From the NCBI RefSeq assembly GCF_021026095.1, contig NZ_JAJNCU010000002.1, positions 248,001 to 312,000 on the forward strand: a DNA stretch of 64,000 bases, in the 5' to 3' direction. This document shows, piece after piece, positions 34,461-43,491 of the stretch (position 1 is the first letter of the stretch; each line of letters opens with the position of its first letter). The stretch comes from Salinicoccus halitifaciens. GTDB taxonomy: Bacteria > Bacillota > Bacilli > Staphylococcales > Salinicoccaceae. Made by a program: the position numbers and the translations under genes. The notes below the pieces were generated by a model. It was given only the letters and a program-made list of their open reading frames with translations. It made no database searches and had not been told where the DNA came from.

Positions 34461-34778
34461 TATTCAAAGTGAATGAAGCTTTTAAAAATGATTTTTATAA
34501 ATTTCATGTAATTTAAAACATTTTTTCGAGAGACCTTAAGGAATATAAGAATGAATTATATCAACGCTCAGGAAAATTTAAGAATGAAAAAGAATTTGAT
34601 TCTATGTAATTATTGTGTAGTAAAATAGTCGACATTAGATTTGAGTATTAAAACATTACTTCAAAAAATTATTTTATAGAAAAATCGGAATATTCATTGT
34701 ATTGAGCTAAGTGTTATTTTATAATTTATTAATATATAGGAAATTAAGAGGAGGTCTGTAATTTTTTTACTTATATAA

Positions 34779-34792
34779 TGGAAGCGCTTTTA
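34779..34792 (+). promoter_or_regulatory. cre-like CcpA site overlapping a -10 box
   Basis: TGGAAGCGCTTTTA fits the cre consensus with two differences. It begins at the last base of a TATAAT box (34774-34779), a typical place for repression. No good -35 was found. Confidence 0.6.
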
Positions 34793-34824
34793 TACATTGG
34801 GGAATAAAACAAAGGAGGAGAAAC

Positions 34825-35601
34825 ATGTCTGATAAAAAAGAAAAGCAGTTCTCACGTCGCGATTTCTTAAAGACAACAGGTGCTGCAACAGGTGGAATTA
34901 TCGGGGGTTCACTAATTGGAGGTTTCATAGGCAGCGGATGGGCAAGTAATGACAATGAAATAGTAGGCTCTTCAGAAGATACTAGCGGAGGAGATAATGC
35001 TTCTAGTAATGATAACTTTGCCGAAGCAAGGATGTTTTTCAGCAGGCAAGAAGATTTTGATGTTTTAGTTGCAGCGACAGAAACCATTTTTCCAGAAGAT
35101 GATAACGGCCCAGGTGCAATAGCTTTAGGTGTACCATTCTTCATAGATAGACAACTTGCAGGGAATTGGGGAAGTAATGCACGAGATTATATGCAGGGGC
35201 CGTTTGCAGAAGGCGAAGACACTCAAGGATACCAATCGCCGTTAACCCGGGGTGAGATATTTCTTCAAGGCATTCGGAGAATTATTGATGAGAGTGTTGA
35301 AAGATTTGATCATGCGTTTGTAGAGTTAGGGGAAGACGCGAGAGTAGAGATTATAGCAGCATTTGAAGCTGGAGAAATTGAAATGCAAGGTGTCTCTTCC
35401 AGCCGCTTCTTCCAGTTATTGAAACAAGCGACTCTCGAAGGGGCATATTGTGATCCATTATACGGCGGTAATAAAAATATGGATGGCTGGAAGATGAAGG
35501 GTTATCCTGGCAGCGTCATGTCCTATTATAATGTGATTGACCAAGAAGAATTCGAAGAAATGGATCAAGTTGCTTTAAAGGATCATATGAACTCACATTA
35601 A
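34825..35601 (+). CDS. gluconate 2-dehydrogenase subunit 3-like protein with Tat signal
   Basis: Small subunit of a membrane-associated flavin dehydrogenase. The protein has 258 residues. The N-terminus has a twin-arginine signal (SRRDFLKTTG at about 10-19) followed by a glycine-rich hydrophobic stretch. The remainder matches the Gluconate_2-dh3 family (ETIFPEDDNGPGA and the C-terminal YCDPLYGGNKNMDGWKMKGYP). In known systems this subunit carries the folded flavoprotein partner out through Tat. The partner follows 34 bp downstream. AAGGAGGAG precedes the ATG. Confidence 0.9.
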   Translation: MSDKKEKQFSRRDFLKTTGAATGGIIGGSLIGGFIGSGWASNDNEIVGSSEDTSGGDNASSNDNFAEARMFFSRQEDFDVLVAATETIFPEDDNGPGAIALGVPFFIDRQLAGNWGSNARDYMQGPFAEGEDTQGYQSPLTRGEIFLQGIRRIIDESVERFDHAFVELGEDARVEIIAAFEAGEIEMQGVSSSRFFQLLKQATLEGAYCDPLYGGNKNMDGWKMKGYPGSVMSYYNVIDQEEFEEMDQVALKDHMNSH

Positions 35602-35635
35602 TAGATATTAACTATTGAAAGGGGAAATATTAAGC

Positions 35636-37375
35636 ATGGTAGAAGTTTTAGATAAAGTGGATGTAGTGACTGTTGGTGTAGGATGGACCGGTGGAATAGT
35701 CGCTTCAGAATTAGCAAAAGCTGGCTATAACGTAGTGGGACTTGAAAGAGGGAGGCATCAAAAGCAAGAAGATTTTCTTCAGACAAAAGATGAACTGCGA
35801 TTCGATTCAAGGTATGATTTATTGCAAAATCTATCCAAAGAAACGTTGACCTTCAGGAATAATCCGGATATGACCGCTTTGCCAATGAGAGAATACGGTG
35901 CTTTTCATTTAGGGACTGGTCTCGGAGGGGCAGGGGTCCACTGGAGTGGAGTCACATGGAGATTTTTACCTTACGATTTTGAAATTAGATCGCAGACAAT
36001 TGATCGATACGGGGAAGAGAAGATTCCTGAAGATATGACTTTGCAAGATTGGGGAATTACATATGATGAGTTAGAACCTTATTATGATAAGTTTGAAAAA
36101 ACTGCAGGCATTTCCGGTGAAGAAAACCCATTCGGTGGACCTCGCTCCAACCCATATCCGACTCCCCCAATGAAAGATACTGCGGCTCTAAGGTTATTTA
36201 GAGATACTACAGAAGAAATGGGCTACCAGCCATTTATGGCTCCTTCAGCGAATTTATCAGAGCAATATACTAATCCAGATGGACAAACAATCAATCAATG
36301 TCAGTTCTGCTCTTTTTGTTCCAGGTATGGATGTGATTTTGGAGCTAAATCAGATCCAATCAATACTGTAATCCCTACTGCAGAAGAAACAGGTAATTAT
36401 GAATTGAGAACCTCAGCCAATGTAACAGAAATTATTCATGAAGATGGAGAAGTTACGGGTGTTCGATACGTAGATTTAAATACTGGGAGAGAGTATGAGC
36501 AGCCAGCAGAAACAGTGGCTTTAACGAGCTATGTACTTAATAATGTTCGTCTGTTGCTTCAATCAGGTTTAGGTCAGCCTTATGATCCTGAGGAAGAAAC
36601 AGGTGTAATTGGTAAGAACTATTGCTACCAAGTTGAATTTAGCGGGCGAGCATTTTTTGATAAACAATATAATATGCACATGGGGGCAGGTGCATTGGGG
36701 ATGGCCATTGATGATTTCAATGGAGATAACTTTGATCACAGTGATTTAGATTTCCTACATGGTGGATGGATTTCGCTTAGGCAGGGTGGACGTACACCTA
36801 TAAGTTCCAATCCTGTACCTAGCGGGACTCCAGGATTTGGAAGAGAATTTAAAGAGCAATCTATATATAATTTTTATCGTATGTTATCAGTGGGTACTCA
36901 AGGCGCCTCATTACCAAACAGGTATAATTACTTGGATTTAGATCCAACATATACCGACGAATTTGGTAACCCATTACTGAGGATGACATTTGATTTTCAT
37001 GAACAAGATAGGAATCTAGCAACTTTTTTAGCTGAAAGAATAGAAAATATACTTGAAGAGATGGGTGGACAGGATATTTCAGTTAATAAGGAGTTGGGTA
37101 ATTTCGATGTAGAACCATACCAATCTACTCATAATACAGGAGGAGTCATCATAGGAGATGATCCAGAAACTTCAGCAGTGAATTCATACCTTCAAATGTG
37201 GGATCATGATAACTTATTTGTTATTGGAGCATCTGCATTCGCTCATAATGGTGGTTATAATCCGACTGGAACAGTTGGCGCCTTGGCATATAGAGCAACA
37301 GAAGGTATGATTGAATTCTTAGATAATGGGGGCGGGCAACTGGTGACTGCTAAAAATAAAAGCAAGTTAACTTAA
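35636..37375 (+). CDS. GMC-family flavin oxidoreductase, gluconate 2-dehydrogenase large-subunit type
   Basis: FAD-dependent sugar, sugar-acid or polyol dehydrogenase working with the Tat-targeted subunit encoded just upstream. The protein has 579 residues from the ATG at 35636, chosen because AAAGGGG precedes it. An upstream in-frame TTG has no site. The FAD motif GVGWTGGIVASELAKAGYNV is close to the N-terminus. A cysteine-rich NQCQFCSFCSRYGCDFGAK lies in the middle, and the C-terminal NPTGTVGALAYRATEGM fits the family. The usual cytochrome c third subunit is not encoded here. Substrate unknown. Confidence 0.88.
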   Translation: MVEVLDKVDVVTVGVGWTGGIVASELAKAGYNVVGLERGRHQKQEDFLQTKDELRFDSRYDLLQNLSKETLTFRNNPDMTALPMREYGAFHLGTGLGGAGVHWSGVTWRFLPYDFEIRSQTIDRYGEEKIPEDMTLQDWGITYDELEPYYDKFEKTAGISGEENPFGGPRSNPYPTPPMKDTAALRLFRDTTEEMGYQPFMAPSANLSEQYTNPDGQTINQCQFCSFCSRYGCDFGAKSDPINTVIPTAEETGNYELRTSANVTEIIHEDGEVTGVRYVDLNTGREYEQPAETVALTSYVLNNVRLLLQSGLGQPYDPEEETGVIGKNYCYQVEFSGRAFFDKQYNMHMGAGALGMAIDDFNGDNFDHSDLDFLHGGWISLRQGGRTPISSNPVPSGTPGFGREFKEQSIYNFYRMLSVGTQGASLPNRYNYLDLDPTYTDEFGNPLLRMTFDFHEQDRNLATFLAERIENILEEMGGQDISVNKELGNFDVEPYQSTHNTGGVIIGDDPETSAVNSYLQMWDHDNLFVIGASAFAHNGGYNPTGTVGALAYRATEGMIEFLDNGGGQLVTAKNKSKLT

Positions 37376-37424
37376 GAAATAGATAGAATGTGTGGCCTTG
37401 CAATTAACTTAACCTATAGTGAGG

Positions 37425-37540
37425 TTGAAGTTCTACTATAATAACAATCATTTAATTATCTCATACATTAAAGCCCCCAATCTACTGCCATAGATAGGGG
37501 GTTTGGTGTTCCATGTTGAGCACTTTAGTTTGATACTTAC
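37425..37540 (+). repeat. dispersed antitoxin-like unit, copy C
   Basis: TATAAT (37439-37444) followed 37 bp later by the hairpin GCCCCCAATCTA/TAGATAGGGGGT with a weak T-run. The tail GGTGTTCCATGTTGAGCACT and TTAGTT resembles the tails after copy B and the gldA terminator. No Fst peptide is encoded on the other strand. It also serves as terminator of the flavin dehydrogenase unit. More divergent than copies B and D. Confidence 0.55.
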
Positions 37541-37737
37541 ATAATAGCACATTAATTTTGGTGTTAAAAGTAGACTATGCACTTGATAAATTGACTCTAT
37601 AATACCTTTTAACAATTTATTTAACCAGCTTCTCCAACGCACTTGCTATCTTTATTTCCCAACCCAATACGATTAATTCCTCCTTGTACGTGGTAAAAAG
37701 ATATATAAAACAAACTTTTTTAAAGGAGGCATGATTG

Positions 37738-38118
37738 ATGGAAGTCAGAGACATCATGAGGACTGAAGTCGAGACATGCGGGCCTGAAATGACAATTGAG
37801 ACAGTGGCATCGATGATGAAGGAATTTGATTTAGGCTCCATACCTGTACTTGGAGATGGTGAACTAAAAGGTATGATTACAGACAGGGATATTGTCATCC
37901 GCGGGATTGCTTCACATTTCCCTATGGATACGCCGATAGATTTGATCATGGCATCCGATGCGCCCCTGATGGGCACTCCAATTATGAGTGTTGAAGATGC
38001 AGCGGATATCATGGTAAAAAACCGGCTGCGCTGCCTGCCGATCGTGGAAGAGGGCAGGGTCGTCGGCATGCTCGTCCTCAGCGACGTGACGGTAGATGAA
38101 GACCAGGAAACATTCTAA
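37738..38118 (+). CDS. CBS-domain pair protein
   Basis: Small cytosolic protein of 126 residues made of two CBS domains (about 6-60 and 72-125), with the repeated patterns DIMRT..ETCGPEM and LIMASDAPLMGTPIMSVEDA. Such proteins bind adenine nucleotides and act as sensors; relatives include Bacillus YhcV-type and mycobacterial Hrp1-type proteins. ATG at 37738 follows AAAGGAGG with 8 bp spacing. It is monocistronic with its own terminator. The regulated partner is unknown. Confidence 0.88.
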   Translation: MEVRDIMRTEVETCGPEMTIETVASMMKEFDLGSIPVLGDGELKGMITDRDIVIRGIASHFPMDTPIDLIMASDAPLMGTPIMSVEDAADIMVKNRLRCLPIVEEGRVVGMLVLSDVTVDEDQETF

Positions 38119-38144
38119 GCAGCAGAAAATTGATCGGCATAACG

Positions 38145-38194
38145 AAGACCGGCGATTTGCCATTCGTGTGTTAAGGTGATCGTCCGTCTTTTTT
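38145..38194 (+). terminator. terminator of the CBS gene
   Basis: Long imperfect stem AAGACCGGCGAT/ATCGTCCGTCTT followed by TTTTTT. Confidence 0.65.
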
Positions 38195-38238
38195 AATGCA
38201 AAAATCTTATAAAAGTTGATGCAATAAAATTCTCCAAG

Positions 38239-38247
38239 TGTTATAAT
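38239..38247 (+). promoter_or_regulatory. extended -10 promoter of the tRNA gene
   Basis: TGTTATAAT, an extended -10 box 33 bp before the tRNA. A good -35 at 17 bp is lacking, as is common for extended -10 promoters. Confidence 0.5.
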
Positions 38248-38279
38248 TAAGAAGTGACTGATTATCAGACTAAAAATAT

Positions 38280-38352
38280 GGCCCCGTAGCTCAGGGGATA
38301 GAGCAATGGTTTCCTAAACCATGTGCCGCAGGTTCGATTCCTGCCGGGGCCG
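38280..38352 (+). tRNA. tRNA-Arg (anticodon CCT)
   Basis: Complete cloverleaf. The acceptor arms GGCCCCG (38280-38286) and CGGGGCC (38345-38351) pair fully, with G as discriminator. The D arm is TAGCTCAGGGGATAGAGC. The anticodon stem ATGGT/ACCAT has loop TTCCTAA, giving anticodon CCT. The T arm is GCAGGTTCGATTCCTGC. It reads AGG codons. CCA is not encoded. I see no attachment-site duplication or integrase nearby. Confidence 0.95.
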
Positions 38353-38400
38353 TTGACTTGCTTTTAATAGTAGAGACAGCTTCATACATAGATCAACCGC

Positions 38401-38429
38401 AACTGCACCCGTTAAGGTGCAGTTTTTTT
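38401..38429 (+). terminator. terminator after tRNA-Arg
   Basis: Stem AACTGCACC/GGTGCAGTT with a six-base loop, then a run of seven T. Confidence 0.85.
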
Positions 38430-38452
38430 GTGTTTGCTTTTCTTGGCTATGT

Positions 38453-38490
38453 AAAAAGAAAGACCCCCATTCCAATTGGAATAGGGGGCA
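38453..38490 (-). terminator. terminator of the thiamine operon
   Basis: Stem CCCCCATTCCA/TGGAATAGGGGG. On the minus strand it is followed by TCTTTCTTTTT. Confidence 0.8.
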
Positions 38491-38493
38491 AAG

Positions 38494-39504
38494 TCATTGA
38501 TGCTGGTTCACCGGTAAGCCTTCTGTAATTTCCCTGTACAACGCTTCCGCTTCTTCCATGCCGTCCAAGCCGTACACATTCATCCGGCCGTCATTGAACA
38601 GGGTCATCTCGTAGCCGTCATAGTTGATGAACTTGACGAAGCGGTTCTCTTTGATGACTTCACCGTTCATTTCTGCATTGAATATGGAGTCATCAAACCT
38701 CAGCGTGAACACGCGGCCGCAGTTGGACTGGACGGGTCTGAAGGTTTCCTTCTCCAGATGTTCGTACTTGTGCTGGCCGCAGACGATGCAGTCGTCGTCT
38801 TTTAATGCATTGATGTTCATTGTCTTATAATTCATGCCGAATGTGTCGACGGTGATGAGTTTCCTGGAGAAGCCCTCGCCGGATAAAAAGCGGATGACTT
38901 CTGAGACTTCGAGGCCCGCCGTCTGTGTGGTGACGGGCGGCAGGACGCCGTTGATCTCACAGCTTTCCCCCGTTGCGGGCATGGTGGCCATCAGGCATTT
39001 CAGGCAGGGGCCTTCGTAATCTATCGCGTAGACGCTGCCTTTGCTTCCAACGGCTGCGCCATATACCCACGGGATGTCGAGCTTATGGCATGCTTCATTG
39101 ACCAGGAACCTTATTTCAAAATGGTCCATGGCATCGATGACGATGTCGGGCTGATGTTCCTGCAGGATGCCGACTATATTTTGAGAGTTTAGCTCTGTGT
39201 TGAGGGTCTTTATTTCAACATCATTGTTGATTTGCTGGAGCTTTTCCTTCAAAGCTTCGACTTTCGGCTTCATCAGCCGGACATCTTCTTCGGTGTATAA
39301 GGTCTGGCGGTGCAGGTTGGTCAGCTCGACGATGTCCATGTCAATCACAATTAGTTTGCCGGCACCCATCCGCGTGAGGAGTTCGGCTGCATGGGTGCCG
39401 AGGGCGCCGGCGCCCATCACCATGATGGCGGTATTGCTTAGTTTTTCCTGGCCGGACTCGCCGAAACCGGCAAACCTGACCTGCCTGTCGTACCTCTCCA
39501 TCAC
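38494..39504 (-). CDS. thiF: ThiF/MoeB-type adenylyltransferase
   Basis: Activates the C-terminal glycine of ThiS by adenylation so that sulfur can be loaded for thiazole synthesis. The protein has 336 residues. The nucleotide motif GAGALG (31-36) is followed by an aspartate-rich segment [15 protein letters not shown]. Two CxxC pairs (CLKC and CIVC) bind the structural zinc. A C-terminal extension after about 250 is longer than in E. coli ThiF, as in many Bacillales. It overlaps the end of thiG by 4 bp and is the last gene of the riboswitch-controlled operon. Confidence 0.92.
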   Translation of the reverse strand: MMERYDRQVRFAGFGESGQEKLSNTAIMVMGAGALGTHAAELLTRMGAGKLIVIDMDIVELTNLHRQTLYTEEDVRLMKPKVEALKEKLQQINNDVEIKTLNTELNSQNIVGILQEHQPDIVIDAMDHFEIRFLVNEACHKLDIPWVYGAAVGSKGSVYAIDYEGPCLKCLMATMPATGESCEINGVLPPVTTQTAGLEVSEVIRFLSGEGFSRKLITVDTFGMNYKTMNINALKDDDCIVCGQHKYEHLEKETFRPVQSNCGRVFTLRFDDSIFNAEMNGEVIKENRFVKFINYDGYEMTLFNDGRMNVYGLDGMEEAEALYREITEGLPVNQHQ

Positions 39505-40268
39505 AGGAATCCGAGTCCTTCGGCCGGACTCGATGCCTGGGCGGTGTACCTCACCGGTATGCGGCCGGCTTCCTGGCTGAGCATGCCCGCTTCAATGCCG
39601 AGCTTCATCGCTTTTGCCATCTTGACCGGATCTTCTGCGCCCGAGACGGCGGTGTTCAGAAGGATGGCATCTGCACCGAGTTCCATGGCGTAACATGCAT
39701 CTTTCGGCGAGCCGATTCCTGCATCGACGATGACGGGGATGTTGGCCTGCTCGATGATATACCTTAAATTGAGCGGGTTGTTGATGCCGCGCCCGGTCCC
39801 AATCGGGGAAGCAAGGGGCATGACGGCATGGACGCCGAGTTCTTCGAGCCTTCTTGCGAGCACGACGTCGTTCGAGATGTAAGGGCAGACCGTGTAGCCC
39901 TTATCAAGCAGAATCTCGCACGCTTCATATGTCGCGATCGGGTCGGGGAGGAGTGTCTTGTCGTCGCCGATCACTTCCACTTTAATCATGTCACATACGC
40001 CGGCATGGTTTGCGATCTCTGCGATGCGCACCGTCTCTTCGACGGTCTTTGCGCCTGCAGTGTTCGGGAAGGTGGTGAAATTTTTCAGATCGATGTTTGC
40101 GAGCGGGTTCGGCAGGTCTTTATCATATAAATTCATGCGCCTCACCGCGAAGGTGAGCACTTCCGTCTTTGATGCCTCAATCGCTTTTGTCTGCGTTTCC
40201 TCATCCGAAAACTTCCCTGTACCGAGGAACAGCCTTGAGTTGAATTCGAATTCTCCTATTTTAAGCAT
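39501..40268 (-). CDS. thiG: thiazole synthase
   Basis: Builds the thiazole phosphate ring from deoxyxylulose 5-phosphate, dehydroglycine and the thiocarboxylate of ThiS. The protein has 255 residues, normal for ThiG. The N-terminal [14 protein letters not shown], the segment [11 protein letters not shown], the [15 protein letters not shown] segment and the C-terminal phosphate-binding [11 protein letters not shown] are all typical. It begins just after thiS and overlaps thiF. Glycine supply comes through ThiO in this operon, as in aerobic Bacillales. Confidence 0.94.
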   Translation of the reverse strand: MLKIGEFEFNSRLFLGTGKFSDEETQTKAIEASKTEVLTFAVRRMNLYDKDLPNPLANIDLKNFTTFPNTAGAKTVEETVRIAEIANHAGVCDMIKVEVIGDDKTLLPDPIATYEACEILLDKGYTVCPYISNDVVLARRLEELGVHAVMPLASPIGTGRGINNPLNLRYIIEQANIPVIVDAGIGSPKDACYAMELGADAILLNTAVSGAEDPVKMAKAMKLGIEAGMLSQEAGRIPVRYTAQASSPAEGLGFL

Positions 40269-40269
40269 T

Positions 40270-40470
40270 TTATCCGCCTCCTACAAATTCCAGCAATTCA
40301 AGCCTGTCGTCACTTCTGACGACATGGCTGTCGAATGCCTCTTTTTTGATTAATGTTCCGTTATGTTCCACGACGATGCGGTCCGGGTCGATCTCCATCT
40401 GCTCAAGCAGCTGTGAGACGGTGAGTTCCTCGTCAAACGTGAATGTTTCATCATTGATGATGCATTGCAT
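40270..40470 (-). CDS. thiS: sulfur carrier protein ThiS
   Basis: Ubiquitin-like sulfur carrier of 66 residues ending in FVGGG; the terminal Gly-Gly is the site of thiocarboxylate formation. It overlaps the 3' end of thiO by about 20 bp and is followed 1 bp later by thiG. Confidence 0.93.
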   Translation of the reverse strand: MQCIINDETFTFDEELTVSQLLEQMEIDPDRIVVEHNGTLIKKEAFDSHVVRSDDRLELLEFVGGG

Positions 40471-41584
40471 TTTTCCTCATCCTTTCAATAGTGAAATCGT
40501 TTAATATGGCAGGGCGCCTGCCGGTCTCGATCCATTCCGACATCAATATCCCGGTGGCGGGGGAGAGCAGTATGCCGTTGCGGTAGTGGCCGCTCACGAC
40601 GAAGAGGCCGTTTTCCACTTCATCCATGACCGGTGTTTCTGTTGGTGTATACGGGCGGACGCCGGATGACTTCATCAATACGTCTGCGCTTTTCAGTCTC
40701 GGCATGTGCTTCAGTATTTCCATCCACAGCCATGTTTCGCCTTCCTTCGTCATGCCGGAAGAGAAGTCGCCAAATCTGCTGGTCGCACCGACCAGGAAGC
40801 GGTGGTTCCGCTTCGGTATGATGTAGAAGCCGTTCGTCATGAAAAGCGTATCTTTAAGTCTCACTTCCGGCTGCTCCAGCAGCATGACCTCACCCTTGAC
40901 ACCCGTCGCGTTTGACTCGATCCGGAAGGGTGCGAGCAGATTTTGCGACCATGCGCCTGCGGTGACGGCCACTTTTGAAGCATGGATATCCCCGGTTGAA
41001 GTTTTAATCCGGTAATCCTGTCCTTCCCGGTGGATGGCGATGACTTCGGTGCGGCTGATGCGCGTCACCCCGTGATGGAGCGCTGAAGCGGTCAGCGCCT
41101 TCGTGTACTTGTTCGCATTCACCTGGCCGTCATCCGGGATATGCATCGCAAAGTGTTCACCCGGAGTGATGAACTGGTTGCCGAGGTTCAGGATTTCTTT
41201 TTCACTTAATGCTTTCACGTTGTCATTATGGGCGTTTAAAAATTGGAACTGCCTGTCGAGCGCTGCCTCTGATTCTTTAGAGTCCGCCATCTTGATCAGT
41301 CCGGTCTCCATATACTCGATATCGATGCCCGTCGTCTCCAAAAGTTCCGTGCTGAGCGGCTCAAAGTACCTCCTCGACGCTTTCGCCAGGCGGAATAAAG
41401 GACTGTCGTTCGAAAACTCGTTCTGTGCACCGAGCATGCCGCCGGCCTTCCAAGAAGCGTGCATCCCCGGCGCGTCGCGGTCGACGACCGCAACTTTCAA
41501 CCCCTTTTTGGCGAGCGCATTGGCGATGGATAACCCCATCACCCCTGCACCCACGGTCACTACATCAAATTTGATAATTCCCAT
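40451..41584 (-). CDS. thiO: glycine oxidase ThiO
   Basis: FAD enzyme that oxidises glycine to the imine used by ThiG. The protein has 377 residues. The FAD motif GAGVMGLSIANALAKKG lies near the N-terminus, with ASWKAGGMLG following. The C-terminal GHYRNGILLSPATG is the second FAD-contacting segment of the glycine oxidase family. Its start overlaps tenI by 25 bp; the ribosome site (AGAAAGG) is very close to this ATG, so the exact start is slightly uncertain. Confidence 0.92.
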   Translation of the reverse strand: MGIIKFDVVTVGAGVMGLSIANALAKKGLKVAVVDRDAPGMHASWKAGGMLGAQNEFSNDSPLFRLAKASRRYFEPLSTELLETTGIDIEYMETGLIKMADSKESEAALDRQFQFLNAHNDNVKALSEKEILNLGNQFITPGEHFAMHIPDDGQVNANKYTKALTASALHHGVTRISRTEVIAIHREGQDYRIKTSTGDIHASKVAVTAGAWSQNLLAPFRIESNATGVKGEVMLLEQPEVRLKDTLFMTNGFYIIPKRNHRFLVGATSRFGDFSSGMTKEGETWLWMEILKHMPRLKSADVLMKSSGVRPYTPTETPVMDEVENGLFVVSGHYRNGILLSPATGILMSEWIETGRRPAILNDFTIERMRKNAMHHQ

Positions 41585-42150
41585 CCCTTTCTGAGTGCTT
41601 TTATTTCGGAAGGTGCTGCATCCATGAAATATGAAATCGCGGCGATGCCGTCAAATCCCCCCGGCAGCTGATGGATCGTCCGCTCATTGATGCCGCCGAG
41701 TGCGATCACCGGGATATCAGATGACAGCGCCTGGTTGATCTCCCGCTCCGTGCGGGGCGGGCGGGCTGGTTTTGAAGCGGTTTCAAATATATGGCCGAAG
41801 AGGACAAAGTCAAGGCCGTTTACCTCCGCCGCTTCAACCGTCCGGGCGGAGTGCGTGGACATGCTGACGGTGATTTCAGGATGCTTTTGTTTATATCTGA
41901 AGGCATCTGCATCATTCTCCCTGAAATGAATACCGTTCAAGTCAAAGCGCTCTAGCAGTGCCATGTCACTGTGGATGAGAAGTTTATTCTTCGGGAAGCC
42001 GGCCTCGAGCAGTGATGTTAAAAAATCAGCAGTCTCCCGTTGCGGCATGGGCGTCCGGATCATCAGATGATCAATGAAGGGCGAGACGGCTGTAAAATGA
42101 CGGATATCTCCTGGGTCGGGTGTCCTGTATGGTGTGATTACGATGAACAT
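41560..42150 (-). CDS. tenI: TenI, thiazole tautomerase
   Basis: Thiamine phosphate synthase-like protein; in Bacillus subtilis TenI aromatises the thiazole tautomer made by ThiG. The protein has 196 residues, slightly short for ThiE. The segment FDLNGIHFREND and the phosphate-binding VIALGGINERTI are visible. The position at the head of a tenI-thiO-thiS-thiG-thiF order is as in B. subtilis, which favours TenI over ThiE. GGAGGTG precedes the ATG, directly after the riboswitch terminator. Confidence 0.88.
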   Translation of the reverse strand: MFIVITPYRTPDPGDIRHFTAVSPFIDHLMIRTPMPQRETADFLTSLLEAGFPKNKLLIHSDMALLERFDLNGIHFRENDADAFRYKQKHPEITVSMSTHSARTVEAAEVNGLDFVLFGHIFETASKPARPPRTEREINQALSSDIPVIALGGINERTIHQLPGGFDGIAAISYFMDAAPSEIKALRKGWELSNLM

Positions 42151-42164
42151 TGATCCACCTCCAT

Positions 42165-42202
42165 AAAAAAATGCGCCGTTTCCCTATAAGGAAAACAGCG
42201 CA
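42165..42202 (-). terminator. riboswitch expression-platform terminator
   Basis: Minus-strand stem GCGCTGTTTTCC/GGGAAACGGCGC followed by ATTTTTTT, lying between the TPP aptamer and tenI. It gives control by premature termination. Confidence 0.85.
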
Positions 42203-42229
42203 ATATATATTCATATACTTCGATTCGTT

Positions 42230-42335
42230 ATCGTTACGCCACTTTCCTACGCCAGCATGATCTGGATCAGGTTCCGGAATCCCGAAGTCGCTACTTCGAT
42301 CTCAGCCTTTTCTAAAAGGCACTTCCAGTGGTCTT
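42230..42335 (-). promoter_or_regulatory. TPP riboswitch (THI element)
   Basis: On the minus strand the conserved blocks GGCTGAGA, ACCTGATCCAGATCATGC and TGGCGTAGGAAAG occur in order, with a variable hairpin (GAAGTAGCGACTTC) between them. This matches the thi-box aptamer. Binding of thiamine pyrophosphate would favour the terminator at 42165-42202. Confidence 0.95.
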
Positions 42336-42417
42336 TCTATTCGGTTGTGTGATGCATTGGTTTCATGATAACGCATATTTACACATATTACAAATCAGTG
42401 AGACGCAGTGGTTTATT

Positions 42418-42515
42418 TTCTCTAAAAAGTGGTATAATACAATTATCAAACAATGTTATGAGCATGAGTCACCAAACCCCCATTCTATGGTAGTAGGATG
42501 GGGTATTTTTATGTA
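42418..42515 (+). repeat. dispersed antitoxin-like unit, copy D
   Basis: TAAAAAGTGGTATAATACAA box (TATAAT 42433-42438), then GAGCATGAGTCACCAAA, and after 44 bp the hairpin CCCCCATTCTA/TAGGATGGGG with a T-run. It is nearly identical in layout to copy B and shares GAGCATGAG with the Fst antitoxin at 12973. No toxin frame is on the minus strand. Confidence 0.72.
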
Positions 42516-42608
42516 CCAGTCTTATACCCTCAAGCCCATTAAAATCTCCTTTCTATGGTAAACTATGATAATAAAATTGATATTAAATTTCAGGACCGGG
42601 TGATTGTT

Positions 42609-43328
42609 ATGCCGTTGGATTATACAAATTCCATACCGCTTTACATACAATTGAAGGAGAAGATCGAGGAGAAGGTCATGGACGGGACTTACACGGGCAA
42701 AGTGCCGAGTGAGCGCGAGTTCATGGATGAATATTATATCAGCCGGAGCACAGTGCGGCAGGCGATTGATGCGCTTGTGCGTGAAGGGACACTCGTGAAG
42801 AAGCCCGGGAAGGGGACGTTCGTTGCGGTACGGCCGATCAACGACTGGCTCGGAAATTTGAGCAGCACGACCGAGACGATCGAGAATATGGGCATGAATC
42901 CGGGTGCGAAACTGATTAAGGTGCGCACGATTGTCCTGCCGGTATATCTTCAGAAAATCACCGGTTTGAATGAAGCGGTCCATATCAAACGTGTGCGCTA
43001 TGCCGACAGCATCCCGATTGGTGTCGAAAACAACTATTATCCTGTGGCGCTCGGTGAAAAGATCAAACAGCATGATTTGAATAAAGTGACGCTGTATGAC
43101 CTGCTCGAACAGGAGCTCGGTATCATGTCGATTGAAGCGGAGCAGACCATCAAATCGGAGAAGGTCAAAAAAGGGGATGCCAACCTGTTGAAAGTGGCCC
43201 CGGACACAAGCATGCTCATCGCGGAGAGGAGGCTCGTCGACCACAACGGCGACTTCATCGAATACGAACGCGCCGCCTACAGGGCGGACATGTACGCCTT
43301 CAACATCAAGCTCTCCAGGAAGAAATGA
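42609..43328 (+). CDS. GntR/HutC-family transcription regulator
   Basis: Repressor-type regulator of 239 residues. It has an N-terminal winged helix (YIQLKEKIEEKV, VPSEREFMDEYYISRSTVRQ) and a C-terminal UTRA effector domain. ATG at 42609 is chosen because GGGTGAT precedes it; an upstream in-frame ATG at 42555 has no ribosome site. It is transcribed towards the symporter-amidohydrolase pair, with its own terminator between. Control of those genes is likely but inferred from position. Confidence 0.88.
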   Translation: MPLDYTNSIPLYIQLKEKIEEKVMDGTYTGKVPSEREFMDEYYISRSTVRQAIDALVREGTLVKKPGKGTFVAVRPINDWLGNLSSTTETIENMGMNPGAKLIKVRTIVLPVYLQKITGLNEAVHIKRVRYADSIPIGVENNYYPVALGEKIKQHDLNKVTLYDLLEQELGIMSIEAEQTIKSEKVKKGDANLLKVAPDTSMLIAERRLVDHNGDFIEYERAAYRADMYAFNIKLSRKK

Positions 43329-43334
43329 ATGGAT

Positions 43335-43366
43335 GCCGCCGTCAATCCCGACGGCGGTGTTTTTAT
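43335..43366 (+). terminator. terminator of the GntR gene
   Basis: Stem GCCGCCGTC/GACGGCGGT with loop AATCCC, followed by GTTTTTAT. Confidence 0.85.
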
Positions 43367-43491
43367 TCCAACTGGTACGGACGTCCTGACCATATTGCCA
43401 TTTATATGCATCCTTCATTAATATGGACAATGTAATTAAAAGATGACTGAGAATTTAAAATACTCAAAAGTCCATTGGAGGGAATCATTTT

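Larger units (their letters stand above)
34410..34824. other. AT-rich divergent intergenic region
   Basis: No gene seen. It separates two divergent units, each with a cre-like box on its own side (34447-34460 and 34779-34792). The middle is featureless AT-rich sequence. Confidence 0.55.

Noticed and set aside
38280-38352. tRNA-Arg as an integration site
   Set aside because: No integrase is nearby and I see no second copy of the tRNA 3' end in the window.
42522-43430. Open frame of 302 codons opposite the GntR gene
   Set aside because: The plus-strand frame is a clear GntR/UTRA protein; the minus frame is a codon-pattern shadow without motifs.
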